Of a stretch of DNA of 64,000 nt, positions 9,555 through 19,949 are shown piece by piece (position 1 is the stretch's first letter; each line of letters opens with the position of its first letter). The position numbers were made by a program, and so were the translations under genes. Source of the stretch: Lucinisca nassula (lineage: Eukaryota > Mollusca > Bivalvia > Lucinida > Lucinidae); contig OY757013.1 in assembly GCA_963580285.1 (NCBI GenBank), positions 128,771,027 through 128,835,026 on the forward strand. Reading direction: 5' to 3'. The notes beneath the pieces were generated by a model. That model made no database searches. It had not been told where the DNA came from and worked only from the letters and a program-made list of their open reading frames with translations.

Positions 9555-10001
9555 ATGAACAGCGATCAACTGACTCGTATACTTTCCGGATACCCCGTAA
9601 CTGTCTGCGCAGCGGACCAAATTAAAAAAAGAAGAGGAAGGTTCGTCATTTCCAACACATCCACGAGTTATCAAAGAGGGGAACACTGGGTAACATTTTA
9701 TTTTCCCAAACACGGACCGTACGAATTTTTCGATTCAGTAGGAAACGATCCTAGAAGTTACGGCGTTGGGTTCGAAGAGGTACTCAATAAACCCTACTTA
9801 ATGAACGATAAACAGCTTCAACAATCTAGTTCTAACGTATGCGGACTATACTGCGCGTACTACGTGATGGCTAGATCTCGAGGAAAAACCATGCGAGACA
9901 TTATCAAAGAATTCAACCCACGCCAGAAGAAGTTCAACGACTGCCTGATTGTGTCTAAAATGAAAAGAATGCTTAGAAGAAGACGGAAAGACTTTACATG
10001 A
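9555..10001 (+). CDS. Adenain-like cysteine protease (Polinton maturation protease)
   Basis: A 148-aa single-exon protein. The C5/Ulp-like catalytic triad is visible: His44 in GEHWVTFYF, Asp60 in YEFFDSVG and Cys96 in SSNVCGLYCAYYV, with Gln89/Gln90 placed for the oxyanion hole. Spacing His-16-Asp-36-Cys matches adenain-type proteases, though the protein is shorter than adenoviral adenain (about 200 aa). The strongly basic C-terminus (KMKRMLRRRRKDF) could bind DNA, which in adenain is a cofactor. In Polintons this enzyme is expected to cleave virion precursors. Intact, with no disabling change seen. The alternative, a host Ulp1/SENP protease, is unlikely given the neighbouring ATPase. Confidence 0.9.
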   Translation: MNSDQLTRILSGYPVTVCAADQIKKRRGRFVISNTSTSYQRGEHWVTFYFPKHGPYEFFDSVGNDPRSYGVGFEEVLNKPYLMNDKQLQQSSSNVCGLYCAYYVMARSRGKTMRDIIKEFNPRQKKFNDCLIVSKMKRMLRRRRKDFT

Positions 10002-10629
10002 ACATTTATAAATGTATATATAATTTGCCACAACGTTGCGTGTAAATAAATATGTAAAACTATACGTTTGTTTTGTAATCATTTCTATCCTGATATGTTC
10101 TATAAAAGGGTTATCCTTTGGAAGCACGAAATACGCCACAGAAATGGAAAATATGAAGTGTACATGTTTTCTGGGCCAGACTAGCTAGTTTCGGCCAATT
10201 AGGGCTCATCAGCGACCCTAAGATATTTTCTAAATTCCACAACTGAATCGATGATCCCGAAGGACAAGAAAATATAAACTACACTACGATGTAGGGCAGG
10301 GAGACTTTTTACGGCCGCCACACGTTCTATCCTAATATGTTCTATAAAAGGGTTATCCTTTGGAAGCACGATATACACCACAGAAATGGAACATATGAAG
10401 TGTGCGGCCGTAAACACTCTCAAAATAAAGTGAAGGCTATGATCAGTAATCGATACAAGTAGCCAGGTCACCTCCCGTATTGTCAATTATATTTTTCAGG
10501 ACCTAGATAACTCGCTAGTGGCTCGGGGTTAAAATACGAAGAAGACAAGTACTGTTCCGAGTCTGACACGTTTTATTGTAAAGGATAAATACGTATACGC
10601 ATTCCTACGAGTTTACAACGCAATACAAT
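10002..10629. repeat. Gene-free Polinton stretch with an 80-bp direct repeat and satellite fragment
   Basis: About 10084-10162 and 10325-10403 are direct copies (TCTATCCT, ATATGTTCTATAAAAGGG, TTATCCTTTGGAAGCACG). A related sequence lies inverted at about 24895-24945. Between the two copies, 10255-10320 matches the satellite core of 31305-32660 (GGGAGACTTTTTACGGCCGC). AATAAA-type signals for the minus-strand genes are visible (minus strand, about 10570-10580). Confidence 0.6.
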
Positions 10630-10788
10630 TTACGATATAACGCTGTATGAATGTTCGTGCCGCTGTCTTTCAAATATTTCTCTCCGCCGTTCTGAAGCCT
10701 CTCTGGCTTCTCTTCGCAACTGGCGGCATCTTAACCACCAACACAACTCGTTAAATATTGTTAATGCCATACGCATTAATCCAAACAT
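10630..10788 (-). CDS. Possible 52-aa ORF directly downstream of the BIR gene
   Basis: ATG at 10788 lies three bases after the BIR stop and the frame runs to TAA at 10630-10632. The peptide has a hydrophobic start (MFGLMRMALTIFNELCWWLR) followed by an Arg/Glu-rich amphipathic segment, so it could be a small membrane-anchored or capsid-associated peptide, or just the 3' untranslated part of the BIR transcript. No homology recognised. Confidence 0.3.
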   Translation of the reverse strand: MFGLMRMALTIFNELCWWLRCRQLRREAREASERRREIFERQRHEHSYSVIS

Positions 10789-10791
10789 TGC

Positions 10792-11196
10792 TCACATAGG
10801 TTCGTCTCCGTTAACTCGCCAGTTTTTACAGCGTTTTGGATTCAATGTACTCGCTAAATTATCGGATGCTTTCCCGAAACCGCTTAAGGTCGCACTTGAC
10901 CCGAACATGAACCCTGTCTGTATTTTAGGCGGTGCCCCGACCATCTTGATGTATGTAGAGTTCGGTGACCATTTGTAGTGTTCTTGGATGGCGTCGTCAT
11001 CTCGTTCCCAAGAGCTGAGTTTTACGTAACAACTGAAGCACTGACATAAATCCGATTTCCCCGTGTAATAAAGTCCCGCCCGTGCTAGTTGGTATTTATC
11101 CGGTTGCATCTGTTTAGGATAAGTATCGAATGTTTTGAGTCTATTTTCGAAGAATTCCATGTCGAGTTGATCGGCTTTACTGTCCATGACGTTCAT
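10792..11196 (-). CDS. Single BIR-domain protein (IAP-like) carried by the Polinton
   Basis: A 134-aa intronless ORF. Residues about 19-84 are a BIR domain: RLKTF at the start, LARAGLYYTG (37-46), then CFSC (Cys53, Cys56), LSSW, and EHYKWSPN with His73. The fourth zinc ligand expected after SPN is Ser80 (TCT where TGT would give Cys), so zinc binding may be compromised. There is no RING finger, so it resembles baculoviral or short BIR-only proteins rather than full IAPs. BIR proteins inhibit caspases or act in division and ubiquitin signalling; a captured host-like anti-apoptotic gene would be a plausible virus-like cargo. Convergent with the ATPase-protease cluster. It lies within the Polinton but could also have entered as a retrocopy. 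Confidence 0.75.
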   Translation of the reverse strand: MNVMDSKADQLDMEFFENRLKTFDTYPKQMQPDKYQLARAGLYYTGKSDLCQCFSCYVKLSSWERDDDAIQEHYKWSPNSTYIKMVGAPPKIQTGFMFGSSATLSGFGKASDNLASTLNPKRCKNWRVNGDEPM

Positions 11197-11269
11197 GATG
11201 AGGATGACGATACATCGTTCACGCGTCGTTTATATACGCAATGCCTTCTTTCTGATTGGTTTTTATTTT

Positions 11270-11680
11270 AGAACTCAAATATCTTTGATTATAGATTCTA
11301 TTGAAAAGGTCAACTATCAACACTACCTATAATAATTACGCGTATTCTTTCTACTTTCTCCAACCAGTCTTCTACCTTTGAGATCAGCTTGAATATTCTG
11401 AGAAATCAGAAATAAATTATTGGTTTAGACTCATATTCTAGACAGGTTTTTAATTATTTGGACCCCATTTTGATTTATATCAGTCTTTGAATCGACTGCC
11501 TATTCGAAATTCGTAAAATTGCAGTATGTTTCCTCTGGCTTTCTTTGCCGGATCATTACAGGGTCACCGATGAGGCTTTATTAGCCGAAACTACGTAGTA
11601 TGACCCATCTTCTTTCTAATTAATGTTTTCATTGCTCTTAAAGGAACTCATTTTTGATTTTTATTCTACAGTCACACGGT
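11270..11680 (-). repeat. Satellite unit (inverted) inside the Polinton
   Basis: About 11370-11665 is an inverted copy of one unit of the satellite tandemly arrayed at 31305-32660 (shared words ATTATTGGTTTAGACTCATA, GGATCATTACAGGGTCACC, CTACGTAGTATGACCCATC). It lies just upstream of the BIR gene. Confidence 0.75.
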
Positions 11681-12555
11681 GTACTTTTCTCAAATGACAA
11701 ACGATATACAACACATTCTTTCTATGGCGTATAGGACATTCGTATACGTATCTATGAGGCATATTTTATCACAAATCGTTAAAATCGTCGGGGGTTACAT
11801 TCAAAACGCTGTAATGCACCCACGCCTCGTTGAGGCGATTCTAACATATATCTATAACATTTGTAGAGAAAGATAAAAGGTGAGGAGGTCCTTAAAATGT
11901 ACCCGTCATACTCCAAATCGGGATTCTTTATAACGGTGCCATAGAAAGGAACAAATACTGTCGTTATAGCGAGGGCCCTCTGTATGGGATATTTAGCTCC
12001 CCGCCCCTCTAGGGCTCGAATAAATAGATCGGGCTGCACGTGTATTTCACCCACACGAGTACTGGTAAACCGCTTAGAGGGTCTAGGCCAAACATCCCAC
12101 TTATTAAGCTGACCATGACACCGCACCAGCGTTTGACAGTAGTTATATCCTAAATGTTGGGATGGAAGAGTGCTGCTGCCGTTCACTGGCACACGCCGCG
12201 CGTACAACGTTAAAACGACGTCGTTTCGTTTAACACGCGCAACAATTTGCATGAACGACTGACCGACTGCCCCTGACCAAACGGTGCTAATCCTGATCGA
12301 GCGCATATATCGCTCCGCCTCAGTTATGCCCTCAGTCGTTTGTGGGGCATAAAAATGACTTCTCAAGCCCTGTCGCCCAATGAAGCCAATAGGGTTTATT
12401 AGCGCGTACTGACAGACTCGCACCGCTTTGCTTGGACAGGCTTAGATCCTCTAAGCGGTTTACAAGTACTAGTGTGCGGGCCGGAGTCAACTCTGCGTGG
12501 AAGCGACGTGCAGCCCATATATTTCTTCGAGCCCCTATGGGCGGGGGGGCCGTTG
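11681..12555. other. Mosaic of SINE-M fragments around an unassigned segment
   Basis: About 12000-12090 (plus) and 12345-12550 (minus) are partial SINE-M copies, sharing ACTGGTAAACCGCTTAGAG and GGCTTAGATCCTCTAAGC. A long minus-strand frame (11779-12423) runs through both and is largely SINE sequence; only its middle (about 12100-12330) is not, and I cannot assign that part. A GCACCCACGCCTCGTTGAGG hairpin half of the foldback family lies at about 11816-11835. Confidence 0.55.
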
Positions 12556-13034
12556 TGATGGTAAGTATGTGTGTGTGAAGTTTCGTGACAGCAGGACAAA
12601 TCCTTTCGAAGTTATGACCGAGTTTAAGTCGTTTGGTTTTGGCCTGACAAACGCGCACCCAAAATCAATACAGTTCTGACCGTTTGTCAGAAAGTAGGGT
12701 CTTGTGATGGTATGTATGCGAAGTTTCGCGAGCGTAGAGTAAATACTTTTAAAGTAATGACCGGTTAAATATTTTGGTTTAGATGCGACAAACTGACTGA
12801 CTCGGTGATTTCTATAGGGCACCCAAAATACTGTGCGGGGTCCTATTAAGAAGGGCAGTAACTCCGTAAATAGTGTTAGCAGGGTTATGTTTATTGTATT
12901 CCGCGATTTCTCTCATAGCCCCCCATCGGTGTATCGAGTTTCACTAAATTACCTTTAAAACTATCAGAGGTACGCTCCGGACAAGCTTTATATTTCACCC
13001 CGTCTCCGCTATGCCCCTTAGTCGTTGGTTGGAC

Positions 13035-13367
13035 CGGCCCCGATAACTCAGTTGGTAGAGTGTCCGCTCCGGGGAACGGGAGGTCTCGGGTTCGATCCCG
13101 GGCCGCGACATACCAAAGTCGTTAAAAATGGTACTAGCTGCTCCTCGTTTGGCACTCAGATTTACGGGATAGAGCTAGGACTGGTCGATCCAGTGTCAGG
13201 ATAATGTGACTGGGTGTGGTATCATGTAATGTGTCTGGGACATGATACTTCAGTGAGGCAGCACTATAAACGTGAGCATTGAGCTCCCTGTCGCAACCAG
13301 ACACCGTCGTGATATGACTGAAAAATTGTTGAAAGCGACGTTAAACCCGAATTCACACACACACACA
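13035..13367 (+). mobile_element. tRNA-derived SINE, family D, with 17-bp target-site duplication
   Basis: The head is tRNA-like (GATAACTCAGTTGGTAGAG for box A, GGGTTCGATCCC for box B), followed by a long body and a GCGACGTTAAACCCGAATTC end with a (CA)n tail. TTAGTCGTTGGTTGGAC at 13018-13034 is repeated with one change at 13368-13384. It sits only in the right arm of the Polinton, so it inserted after the Polinton did. A second copy is at 61654-61980. Confidence 0.9.
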
Positions 13368-13929
13368 TTAGTCGTTGGTCGGACATAAAACGGACACGCG
13401 CGTACACACACACACACACACATGCGTATAAGACGCCGTGGTTTACAACGTTGCACCAACGTCGCGTCATCGATTTTTTCCTTTCACTAACATTTTTAGG
13501 ATAACAACGCTAATCATCATCCGTTTATCATTTTGTTGTTGTTTCCCCTTTTGCGTACTACTTTTACTTTTTTTCCCGGGGCGCAGTCCATTCAACGTTT
13601 CTCACGCCTTTAGAAATTGAATAGATAACTGATGATCAAAACGCTCTCTTCCAGCGCTCTTCCATTGTCCGTTTAAAGGCGATTGTCAATAATATCGTTC
13701 CCCACCGGGTAGTATCTCCCTAAATATCGGGATGGAAGCGCTCGAGCGAAAGGTGTAGACTCCGATCGCCCCGACCTGACCAGGAACAGCAAACCTCGCC
13801 ATTCCGCAGGAACTTCTTTCGTGCGTCGCCCGAGGCCTCAAACTTAAGGATAATTACGGCGTAATTTACTCGAACTCTCACCCCGATATTAAGGGTAATT
13901 TCGTCATCTTCTCCTTTGCCGGCTATCAT

Positions 13930-14035
13930 CTCTCACCTCCTTTGTTTATCACGTCATACATTGTTATCATCTCTCACGTCCTTTGTTTATTACGTCATAC
14001 ATTGTTCTCGTCCTTTGTTTATTACGTAATCTATT
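13930..14035 (-). promoter_or_regulatory. Triple subterminal repeat with CRE/ATF-like motif, right end
   Basis: Inverted partner of 108-215, with units of CCTTTGTTTATTACGTCATA. The copies in the two arms keep the motif apart from small changes. Confidence 0.4.
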
Positions 14036-14066
14036 GTCTTGGCGCCAAAGTGACCCGAATACTACT

Positions 14067-14072
14067 CAAATC
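14067..14072. repeat. Right 6-bp target-site duplication of the Polinton
   Basis: CAAATC directly follows the terminal ACTACT and matches 71-76 exactly. Confidence 0.9.
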
Positions 14073-14989
14073 TAAAAAAATAGAATTCTTTATGTATCTA
14101 TGACTTCTTTTTAATCTGATATAGGTATACATATATTTAATGGAATATGTTCATGGCGCTTTATTTTTTGTCCGTACGCTTACAGTTTCGACGACGATTC
14201 CATATGATTGATCTGATAAGTATTTATGGGCTTTTAATTAAATTGTATTGAAACAAAATTAAACAGTTCAATTAGTAAATGTCACGTCTTATTCATTTTC
14301 CATAAAATTGGGTAATGATCTTGGAATATGTTCTTGACTCTTTCTTGTCGCGTTAAAACGTTTATTCTTGTGAGAAGTAAAATAAGGCCTAAAATAGCGG
14401 TGTTGCCACTAACATACCGAAAACGGGTATGAGTCGGTAGGTCGCAGAAACTTTTTATTTTTTGTCAAAATTTTATTCGATGGAGAAAAGCAAAAACCAT
14501 TAAAACGACTAAATTTGAACTTTATTACATGAAAACATGCAAACAACGAGGTTAAAAGCACCAAGGAAGCCAAAGAACAGGGTTTCCTGTATTAGTTTAA
14601 CTATTTGACAGTTTTATGAATTTTTATCAAACGTGCTAAAAATATTAAGGTGAGCAGGTAAAAAATCTTTTTTATTTTTTTTTCGGGATATGAAAGGTGT
14701 ATGAATGTCATTTGACGTGTCACCAGTAACAATTCTGATTCTGAATAAAAATTGCATTGCCGGCACGAAAAATCAGGGTCGGTCGGGTTAGCGGAAACAC
14801 AGCTATTTTTTGGCCTAAGTGGGATTTACAAGGGTATCAATTACATGGACTTGTTGACGTGCTTTATAATGCGACATGTAATATTGTTGCATCTAAAATG
14901 TAAAGCTTTGTGATATGACAGGTCATTACGAAAACACGCCTATATTTTATTCTTTATCGCCAAAAAAATAAGATAATTTTAAGATGAAA
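14073..14989. other. Unassigned AT-rich DNA right of the Polinton
   Basis: Host flank of the Polinton insertion. I see no gene, tandem repeat or transposon end here. Confidence 0.4.
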
Positions 14990-15190
14990 AATTGTGATAT
15001 TTTTCTTATTTCTGCTCTAAATATAGATTGTGGATACTCGTTGGAACCGCCGCCCTCGAGGCGCTCTTAACGAGAACCCACAATCTATATTTTAGAGCAG
15101 AAATAAGAAAAATAAGGTTTACCCCTGCAAACCCCAGTTTTACTATATAAAAGTGGGGTTCAAGGGGGTTAAATTATATAGGCGTTTTTT
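14990..15190. repeat. Foldback element of the GTTAGAAC hairpin family
   Basis: Imperfect palindrome centred at about 15056: AAATATAGATTGTGGATACTCG on the left and GAACCCACAATCTATATTTT on the right, flanked on both sides by GCAGAAATAAGAAAAAT-type sequence in opposite orientation. Same tail as 4104-4235. Confidence 0.65.
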
Positions 15191-15428
15191 CGTGATGTGT
15201 ACGTAAATATATCGTTCGTATTTCAAAAGTGACAAAAAGCGACAAGACAATTTTCAAATAAGAATATCGGTCACATAGGTGTTGATATTCTTAGAAAATA
15301 TAGACCTAAAATAAATTTTAGAAAATGTTTGTCCACTTGATTACTTCCTTAATAAAAGTATTTAGTATTAAAATAAAAACCTATTTCGACTCCTCCGTGA
15401 CTCACATCAGATGGCGGCCATATTACAA

Positions 15429-16015
15429 AATAGAAGTGAAGGAAGTGATCAGAAATCGGTACAATTAACCCACACCTCCAATCAGAGACACCAAAGGAAA
15501 AGAAACACAAACAGGAAATAACTAGACTCTAATGGAAACATAAATAGCGGAAAGCCAAAAGGACAGTTACTTTCCCACAAAATGCCCAACTGTCGAAAAC
15601 AAAAAGATATAAGCGATACACACATTCAAAGACGAACTATAACAAAATAAACCGTAACAGAAGAACCGCCTTGGAACGGTCAGTGGAAAGAATTTCAATG
15701 AGGGGCTTAAATCGAGTTAACGCGGCCGCAATCCTCGCCCTTGCGTCCGTCGTGATTCAGACAAATAATTTGTTCTTTCTTTCTTTTGTTTTGGTTCTAC
15801 GGCCCTTTCGAGGCGATCGTTTATCAGAGGTGGGCGAAAACCAGAGTGTCCTGAGGAAAACCTCCTGACCTTCCGTTGCAGAACTTGGCGCCTTACATGT
15901 GACCCAACCAGACTCGAACCCACAGCGGTGAGAGACCTAATGATTAAGAATCAACACTCTTATCCACTAGGCCACGGGGTCAGTCCGAATTGAGGCTCCA
16001 TAACTCATCAGTGCG
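15429..16015 (-). mobile_element. Divergent Penelope-like 3' UTR relic split by a SINE
   Basis: 15429-15780 matches, with divergence, the terminal 3' UTR of the Naiad copies (GACACCAAAGG, GGACAGTTACTTTCCCACAA, CCGCCTTGGAACGGTCAGTG). The match resumes at about 15985-16015 (CTCATCAGTGCGACATCTCCG). The gap is a family A SINE. No coding part remains. Confidence 0.7.
15782..15986 (-). mobile_element. tRNA-derived SINE, family A (minus)
   Basis: Minus-strand head GTGGCCTAGTGGATAAGAGT with box B-like GGGTTCGAGTCTGG, body as in 4262-4437. It interrupts a Penelope-like relic, so it is younger than that relic. Confidence 0.75.
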
Positions 16016-16029
16016 ACATCTCCGAGTAC

Positions 16030-18150
16030 ACAAAAACTAGAGGACCATGATGGTCCTATATCGCTCATCCGAGCTAACAGATTCAAAGTATCTGGAAGTT
16101 CCAATCTTTACCTGAGGATTTATGCTGATGACAAGGTCAAAAACAGGTATTTTCAGCATTTAAGGGAATGCAACTCTATGAGAGATAGGCAGACATCACC
16201 AGTTTTCAAACTCATCCGAACTTTCATTTCCAACCTACTTACATGCTGGATTCAGGAAGATTCAATCAAACCTCTTATGATGATGACAAGGTACAAAATA
16301 GGCATTTCAGCAAAGAAGGGGACTTAACACTATGAGTAATGTGCCAACAATGTTAGTTTGCAAACACATTCAAGCTTTTATCCCAGGCTTACTTACATGT
16401 AAGTTTCAGGAAGATCCAAGCAAAACTTAGGGGCTTATGATGATGAAAATGTCAACTAGAGCGATGACAAAGTTTTTTATTCTAAAAATAGCCACAGTAA
16501 CCCTGACCCTGACCTCAGGATCGTGAAAGTCGAACATGCTTGAGATATTATCATACCCAACATTTGTGTGAAGTTATATCAAAATAAATGTTTTGTTTGT
16601 TTGTTTGATTTGAGGTTTAACGTCCCCGTCAACACTGTAAAGGTCATTTTGGAGACGTTGCTTCCAATTTTGTGGGACTTTTACCCGACATTGAGATGAA
16701 ATGACATCTCAAGCCCTGTCGCCCAATGAAACCAATAGGGTTTATTAGCATGGACGGTCCGCCTCGCACCGCGGTTCCTGGACAGGCTTAGATCCTCTAA
16801 GCTGTTTACCAGTACTAGTGTGCGGGCCGGATTCAGCTCTGCGTGGAAGCATCGTGCAGCCCATATATTTCTTCAAGCCCCTATGGGCGGGGGCGGAATC
16901 AAAATAAATGTAGGCACTAGAGAGGTGTAAACGGTTTTCTAGAAATAGGCACAGTTACCATGACCTTGAGCCGAGGCCCTTGAAAGTCAAACTCGCTCGA
17001 GATATTGTCATAAGGAACATATGTATGAAGTAATATTGAAATCGGTGGAGAAATGTAGACGCTAGAGCGATAGCAAAGTTTATTAAAAATAGCCATAGTG
17101 ACCTTGACCTTGAGAACATGAGCTTGAAAGTCCAACTTGATCATAAGAAACATCTGTGTGAAGTTATATTGAAATCAGTGAAGAAATGTAGGCACCAGAG
17201 TGATGACAACGTTTTTCTAAAAATAGCCACAGTGACCTTGACCCTGAGGCCATGACCTTGAAAGTCGAGCTTGCTCGAGATATTGTCATAAGGAACATTT
17301 GTGTGAAGCTATATTGAAATTGGTCTATAAATATAGGCGCTAGAGCCATGGCAATGTTTTCCTGAAAATAGCCACAGTGACCTTGACCTTGAGACCACTT
17401 AAAGTTGAACTCTCTCTAGAAATTGTCATAAGGAACGTTTGCGTGAAGTTATAATGAATTCAGTGAAGAAATGTAGGCACTAGAGCGATGAAAATGTTGT
17501 TTTTTTTTTTTCTAAAAATAGCCACAGTGACCTTGACCTCGAGGCCACATCCTTGAAAGTCGAACTCGCTTGAGATATTGGCATAGTGAACATTTATATG
17601 AAGTTGAAATCACTCAAGAAATGTAGGCGCTAGAGTGATGACAAACGTACGTACGGTGATGGCAAGGTCAAAGATAGGCATTTTCTGTAAACAAGGGGGA
17701 CTTTATTCTCTGAAATATAGGCCTACCTCACCATTTGTTTTTTAACTCAGTCGAGGTTTTATCCCTTACTTACTTACACGAAAGTTTCAAAACGTTCCTC
17801 TGAAAACTGAAGAGGCTACGGTGGTGACAAGGTCAAAAATAGGCCTTTTCAGTAATCAAGGGGACGTGACCCTATGATAGATAGGCCGACCTAGCCAGTT
17901 TTCAAATTCATCCGAGCTTTTATCCCTTACATACCTGTTTGTAAGTTTCAAGAAGATCCGATCAAAACTAAAGCGGCTACAGTGATGACAAGGTCAAAAA
18001 TAAGAATTTTCAGCAAAGGACATAAATCCCTGGGTAATTGACCGACATCGCTAGTTTTCGAACACATTCTAGCTTTTAACCCTGACTGACTTAAATATAA
18101 GTGTCAGGAAGATTCGATCAAAACTGAAAGGTCTACGGTGATGACAATGC
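16030..18150. repeat. Hairpin-headed element with 175-bp and 148-bp tandem arrays
   Basis: Begins with a palindromic head (GAGGACCATGATGGTCCTA) followed by TCGCTCATCC. Inside are about 175-bp units (16100-16450 and 17640-18150; word GATGACAAGGTCAAAAATAG) flanking an array of about seven units of about 148 bp (16440-17640; words AATAGCCACAGTGACCTTGA, GAGATATTGTCATAAGGAAC). Non-coding. A SINE-M copy interrupts it. The organisation resembles bivalve 'pearl' or Helentron-like non-autonomous elements. Confidence 0.65.
16591..16897 (-). mobile_element. SINE-M copy (minus) with 13-bp target-site duplication
   Basis: Full copy in reverse, (GTTT)n first and GGGGGCGGA at the far end, flanked by ATCAAAATAAATG at 16578-16590 and 16898-16910. 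It inserted into a pre-existing 148-bp tandem array. Confidence 0.9.
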
Positions 18151-19572
18151 CAACAAGAGGGCCATGATGGCCCTGGATCGCTCACCTGATCCATGAGTAA
18201 CAAGTGGGGCCCGGGGAGGGCCATTATTAACCACAGGACTATAATGTGCATAATGTTGAGGGAGTTCTAAGCGGTAAAACTTCATAACAAAATATCAACA
18301 AAGGTTATAATTTGAACAATCTTGGCAAAGGTCCACTAGATGAAGCTACACACCAAATATCAAAGACCTGGGCCTTGCGGTTTCAGAGAAGAAGATTTTT
18401 TTAAAGATATTCCCTACGTAAGCCTATGTAAAACCAAAAGGCCCCGGGGCGGAGGCATTTTTTGCCTCAGGGCTATAATTTAAACAATCTTGATAGAGGT
18501 CCACTAGATGAAGCTTCACACCAAATATCAAAGACCTGGGCCTTGCTGTTTCAGAGAAGAAGATTTTCAAAGATTATCTCTATGTAATTCTATGTAAAAC
18601 CAAAGGGCCCCGGGGCGGGGACATTTGTGGCCCGAGGGCTATTATTTGAATAATCTTGCTAGAGGTCCACTAGATGAAGCTCCATACCAAATATCAAAGA
18701 CATGGGCCTTGCAGTTCCAGAGAAGAAGATTTTTAAAGATTTCCCTATATAAGTCTATGTAAAACAAAGGGTCTCGGGCGGGGGTATTTTCGGCCCCAGA
18801 GCTATAACTTGAACAATCTTGATAGAGGTCCACTGGATGAAATTCCACACCAAATATCCAAGACCTAGGCCTTGTGGTTTTACAGAAGAAGATTTTTAAA
18901 GATTTTCCCTATATAAGTCTATGTAAAACCAAACTTGGCAAAGGGCCCCCGAGGCTGGGGCATTTTGGTCTTAGAGCTATAATTTGAACCATCTTGGTAG
19001 AGCTCCACCAGATGAAGCTTCATACCAAATATCAAAGACCTAGGCCTTGTGGTTTCAGAGAAGAAGATTTTTCAAGATTTTCCCTATACAAGTCTATGAA
19101 AAAACAAAAGGGCCCCGGAACGGTGGCATTTTTGGCCCCAGGGCAATAATTTGAACAATCTTGGTAGAGGTCCACGAGATGAAGCTTAACAAATATCAAA
19201 GACCTGGGCCTTGTGGTTTCAGAGAAGAAGATTTTTAAAGATTTTCCCTATATAAGCCTATGTAAAACCAAAGGGCCCGGGGCGGGGGCATTTTTTGCCC
19301 CATGACTATAATTTGAACAATCTTGGTAGGGGTCCACTAGATGAAGCTTCATACCAAATATCAAAGACCTGGGCCTTCATAGAAGAAGATTTTTTAAGTT
19401 TTCGGTGAAAAAAAGCTATTTTTGGCTCCTGTGACCTAGATGTGGAACGGACCGAAACCATTTGAACAACTTTGAAAGGGGACCGCCTAAAGATCATTCC
19501 TATGAAGTCTGTTCAAATTCCGATCAGTGGTTTCGGAGGAGATGTCGTTTGAAGAAATTGTTTACGCAGTCA
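18151..19572 (+). repeat. Hairpin-headed element with 160-bp tandem array (family 2)
   Basis: Head CAACAAGAGGGCCATGATGG followed by CCCTGGATCGCTCACC, then about seven units of about 160 bp (18290-19400; words AGGTCCACTAGATGAAGCTT, CAAATATCAAAGACCTGGGC, TCAGAGAAGAAGATTTT, GGGGCATTTT), then a unique tail with GTGACCTAGATGTGGAACGG. An inverted copy is at 41420-42620. Non-coding. Confidence 0.75.
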
Positions 19573-19774
19573 ACAAAAAGGTAAACCAAGTCACCCGATA
19601 GTGTGAATTCAGCTGTAACACAAACAAGGCTCTGGCGTATGTGCCCATTTGGCCCACTTGAAGCAAGCATGCAAAAGGCACTCTACCGAATCTTCTAATG
19701 GACTCAGCGAATTCAACATATCTTAACAACACCTGAATAGCTCAGCCTAGTCAATTTTATCTGCGACTACTATA
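19573..19774 (+). repeat. Dispersed repeat R1, copy 1
   Basis: About 200 bp shared in direct orientation with 62300-62500 (ACAAAAAGGTAAACCAAGTC at the start, TTTATCTGCGACTACTAT at the end). It follows a tandem-array element here and lies within one there. No coding content seen. Confidence 0.7.
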
Positions 19775-19949
19775 AATTATGTTGACAAAAATATATCATG
19801 GAGCATTGTAAATGTCATATATGATCCAATCTGATCTGATATGTAACAAACAGTTCAATCTTCACTTAAGCGTGAAAGTGATGGTGAACTACTAAGTGAT
19901 GGTGAGCTACCATCCAAAGGTAAAAGTCCGTTCCCCACCATGGGGGACA

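Larger units (their letters stand above)
77..14066. mobile_element. Maverick/Polinton-type DNA transposon (13,990 bp)
   Basis: The element starts AGTAGTATTCGGG and ends with its exact reverse complement CCCGAATACTACT, and is flanked by the direct repeat CAAATC at 71-76 and 14067-14072. AG...CT ends plus a 6-bp target-site duplication are the known signature of Mavericks/Polintons. The ends are long inverted repeats (77-1250 and 12556-14066). Inside are a packaging-type ATPase, an adenain-like protease and two small proteins on the plus strand, and a BIR gene on the minus strand. I see no family-B DNA polymerase, retroviral-type integrase, or major or minor capsid gene; 2970-7480 holds repeats instead. 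It is therefore probably a non-autonomous or partly deleted copy that once relied on proteins supplied in trans. Virus-like in origin (adintovirus/Polinton lineage) by gene content. Confidence 0.9.
12556..14066 (-). repeat. Right terminal inverted repeat of the Polinton
   Basis: Inverted copy of 77-1250, longer because of a SINE at 13035-13367 with its 17-bp duplication. The poly-G run of the left arm is only six bases here (12919-12924), and the (CA)n run is shorter (about 13405-13422). High similarity between the arms suggests a relatively recent insertion or recent arm homogenisation. Confidence 0.85.

Noticed and set aside
11779..12423. 214-aa minus-strand ORF in the Polinton
   Set aside because: Both its ends are SINE-M sequence (the INPIG segment recurs in other SINE copies); only the middle is unexplained and has no recognisable motif.
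13035..13110. tRNA-like sequences at SINE heads (also 25316, 34500, 48588, 61960)
   Set aside because: Each continues into a SINE body with a shared 3' end and target-site duplications in the best cases; not functional tRNA genes.
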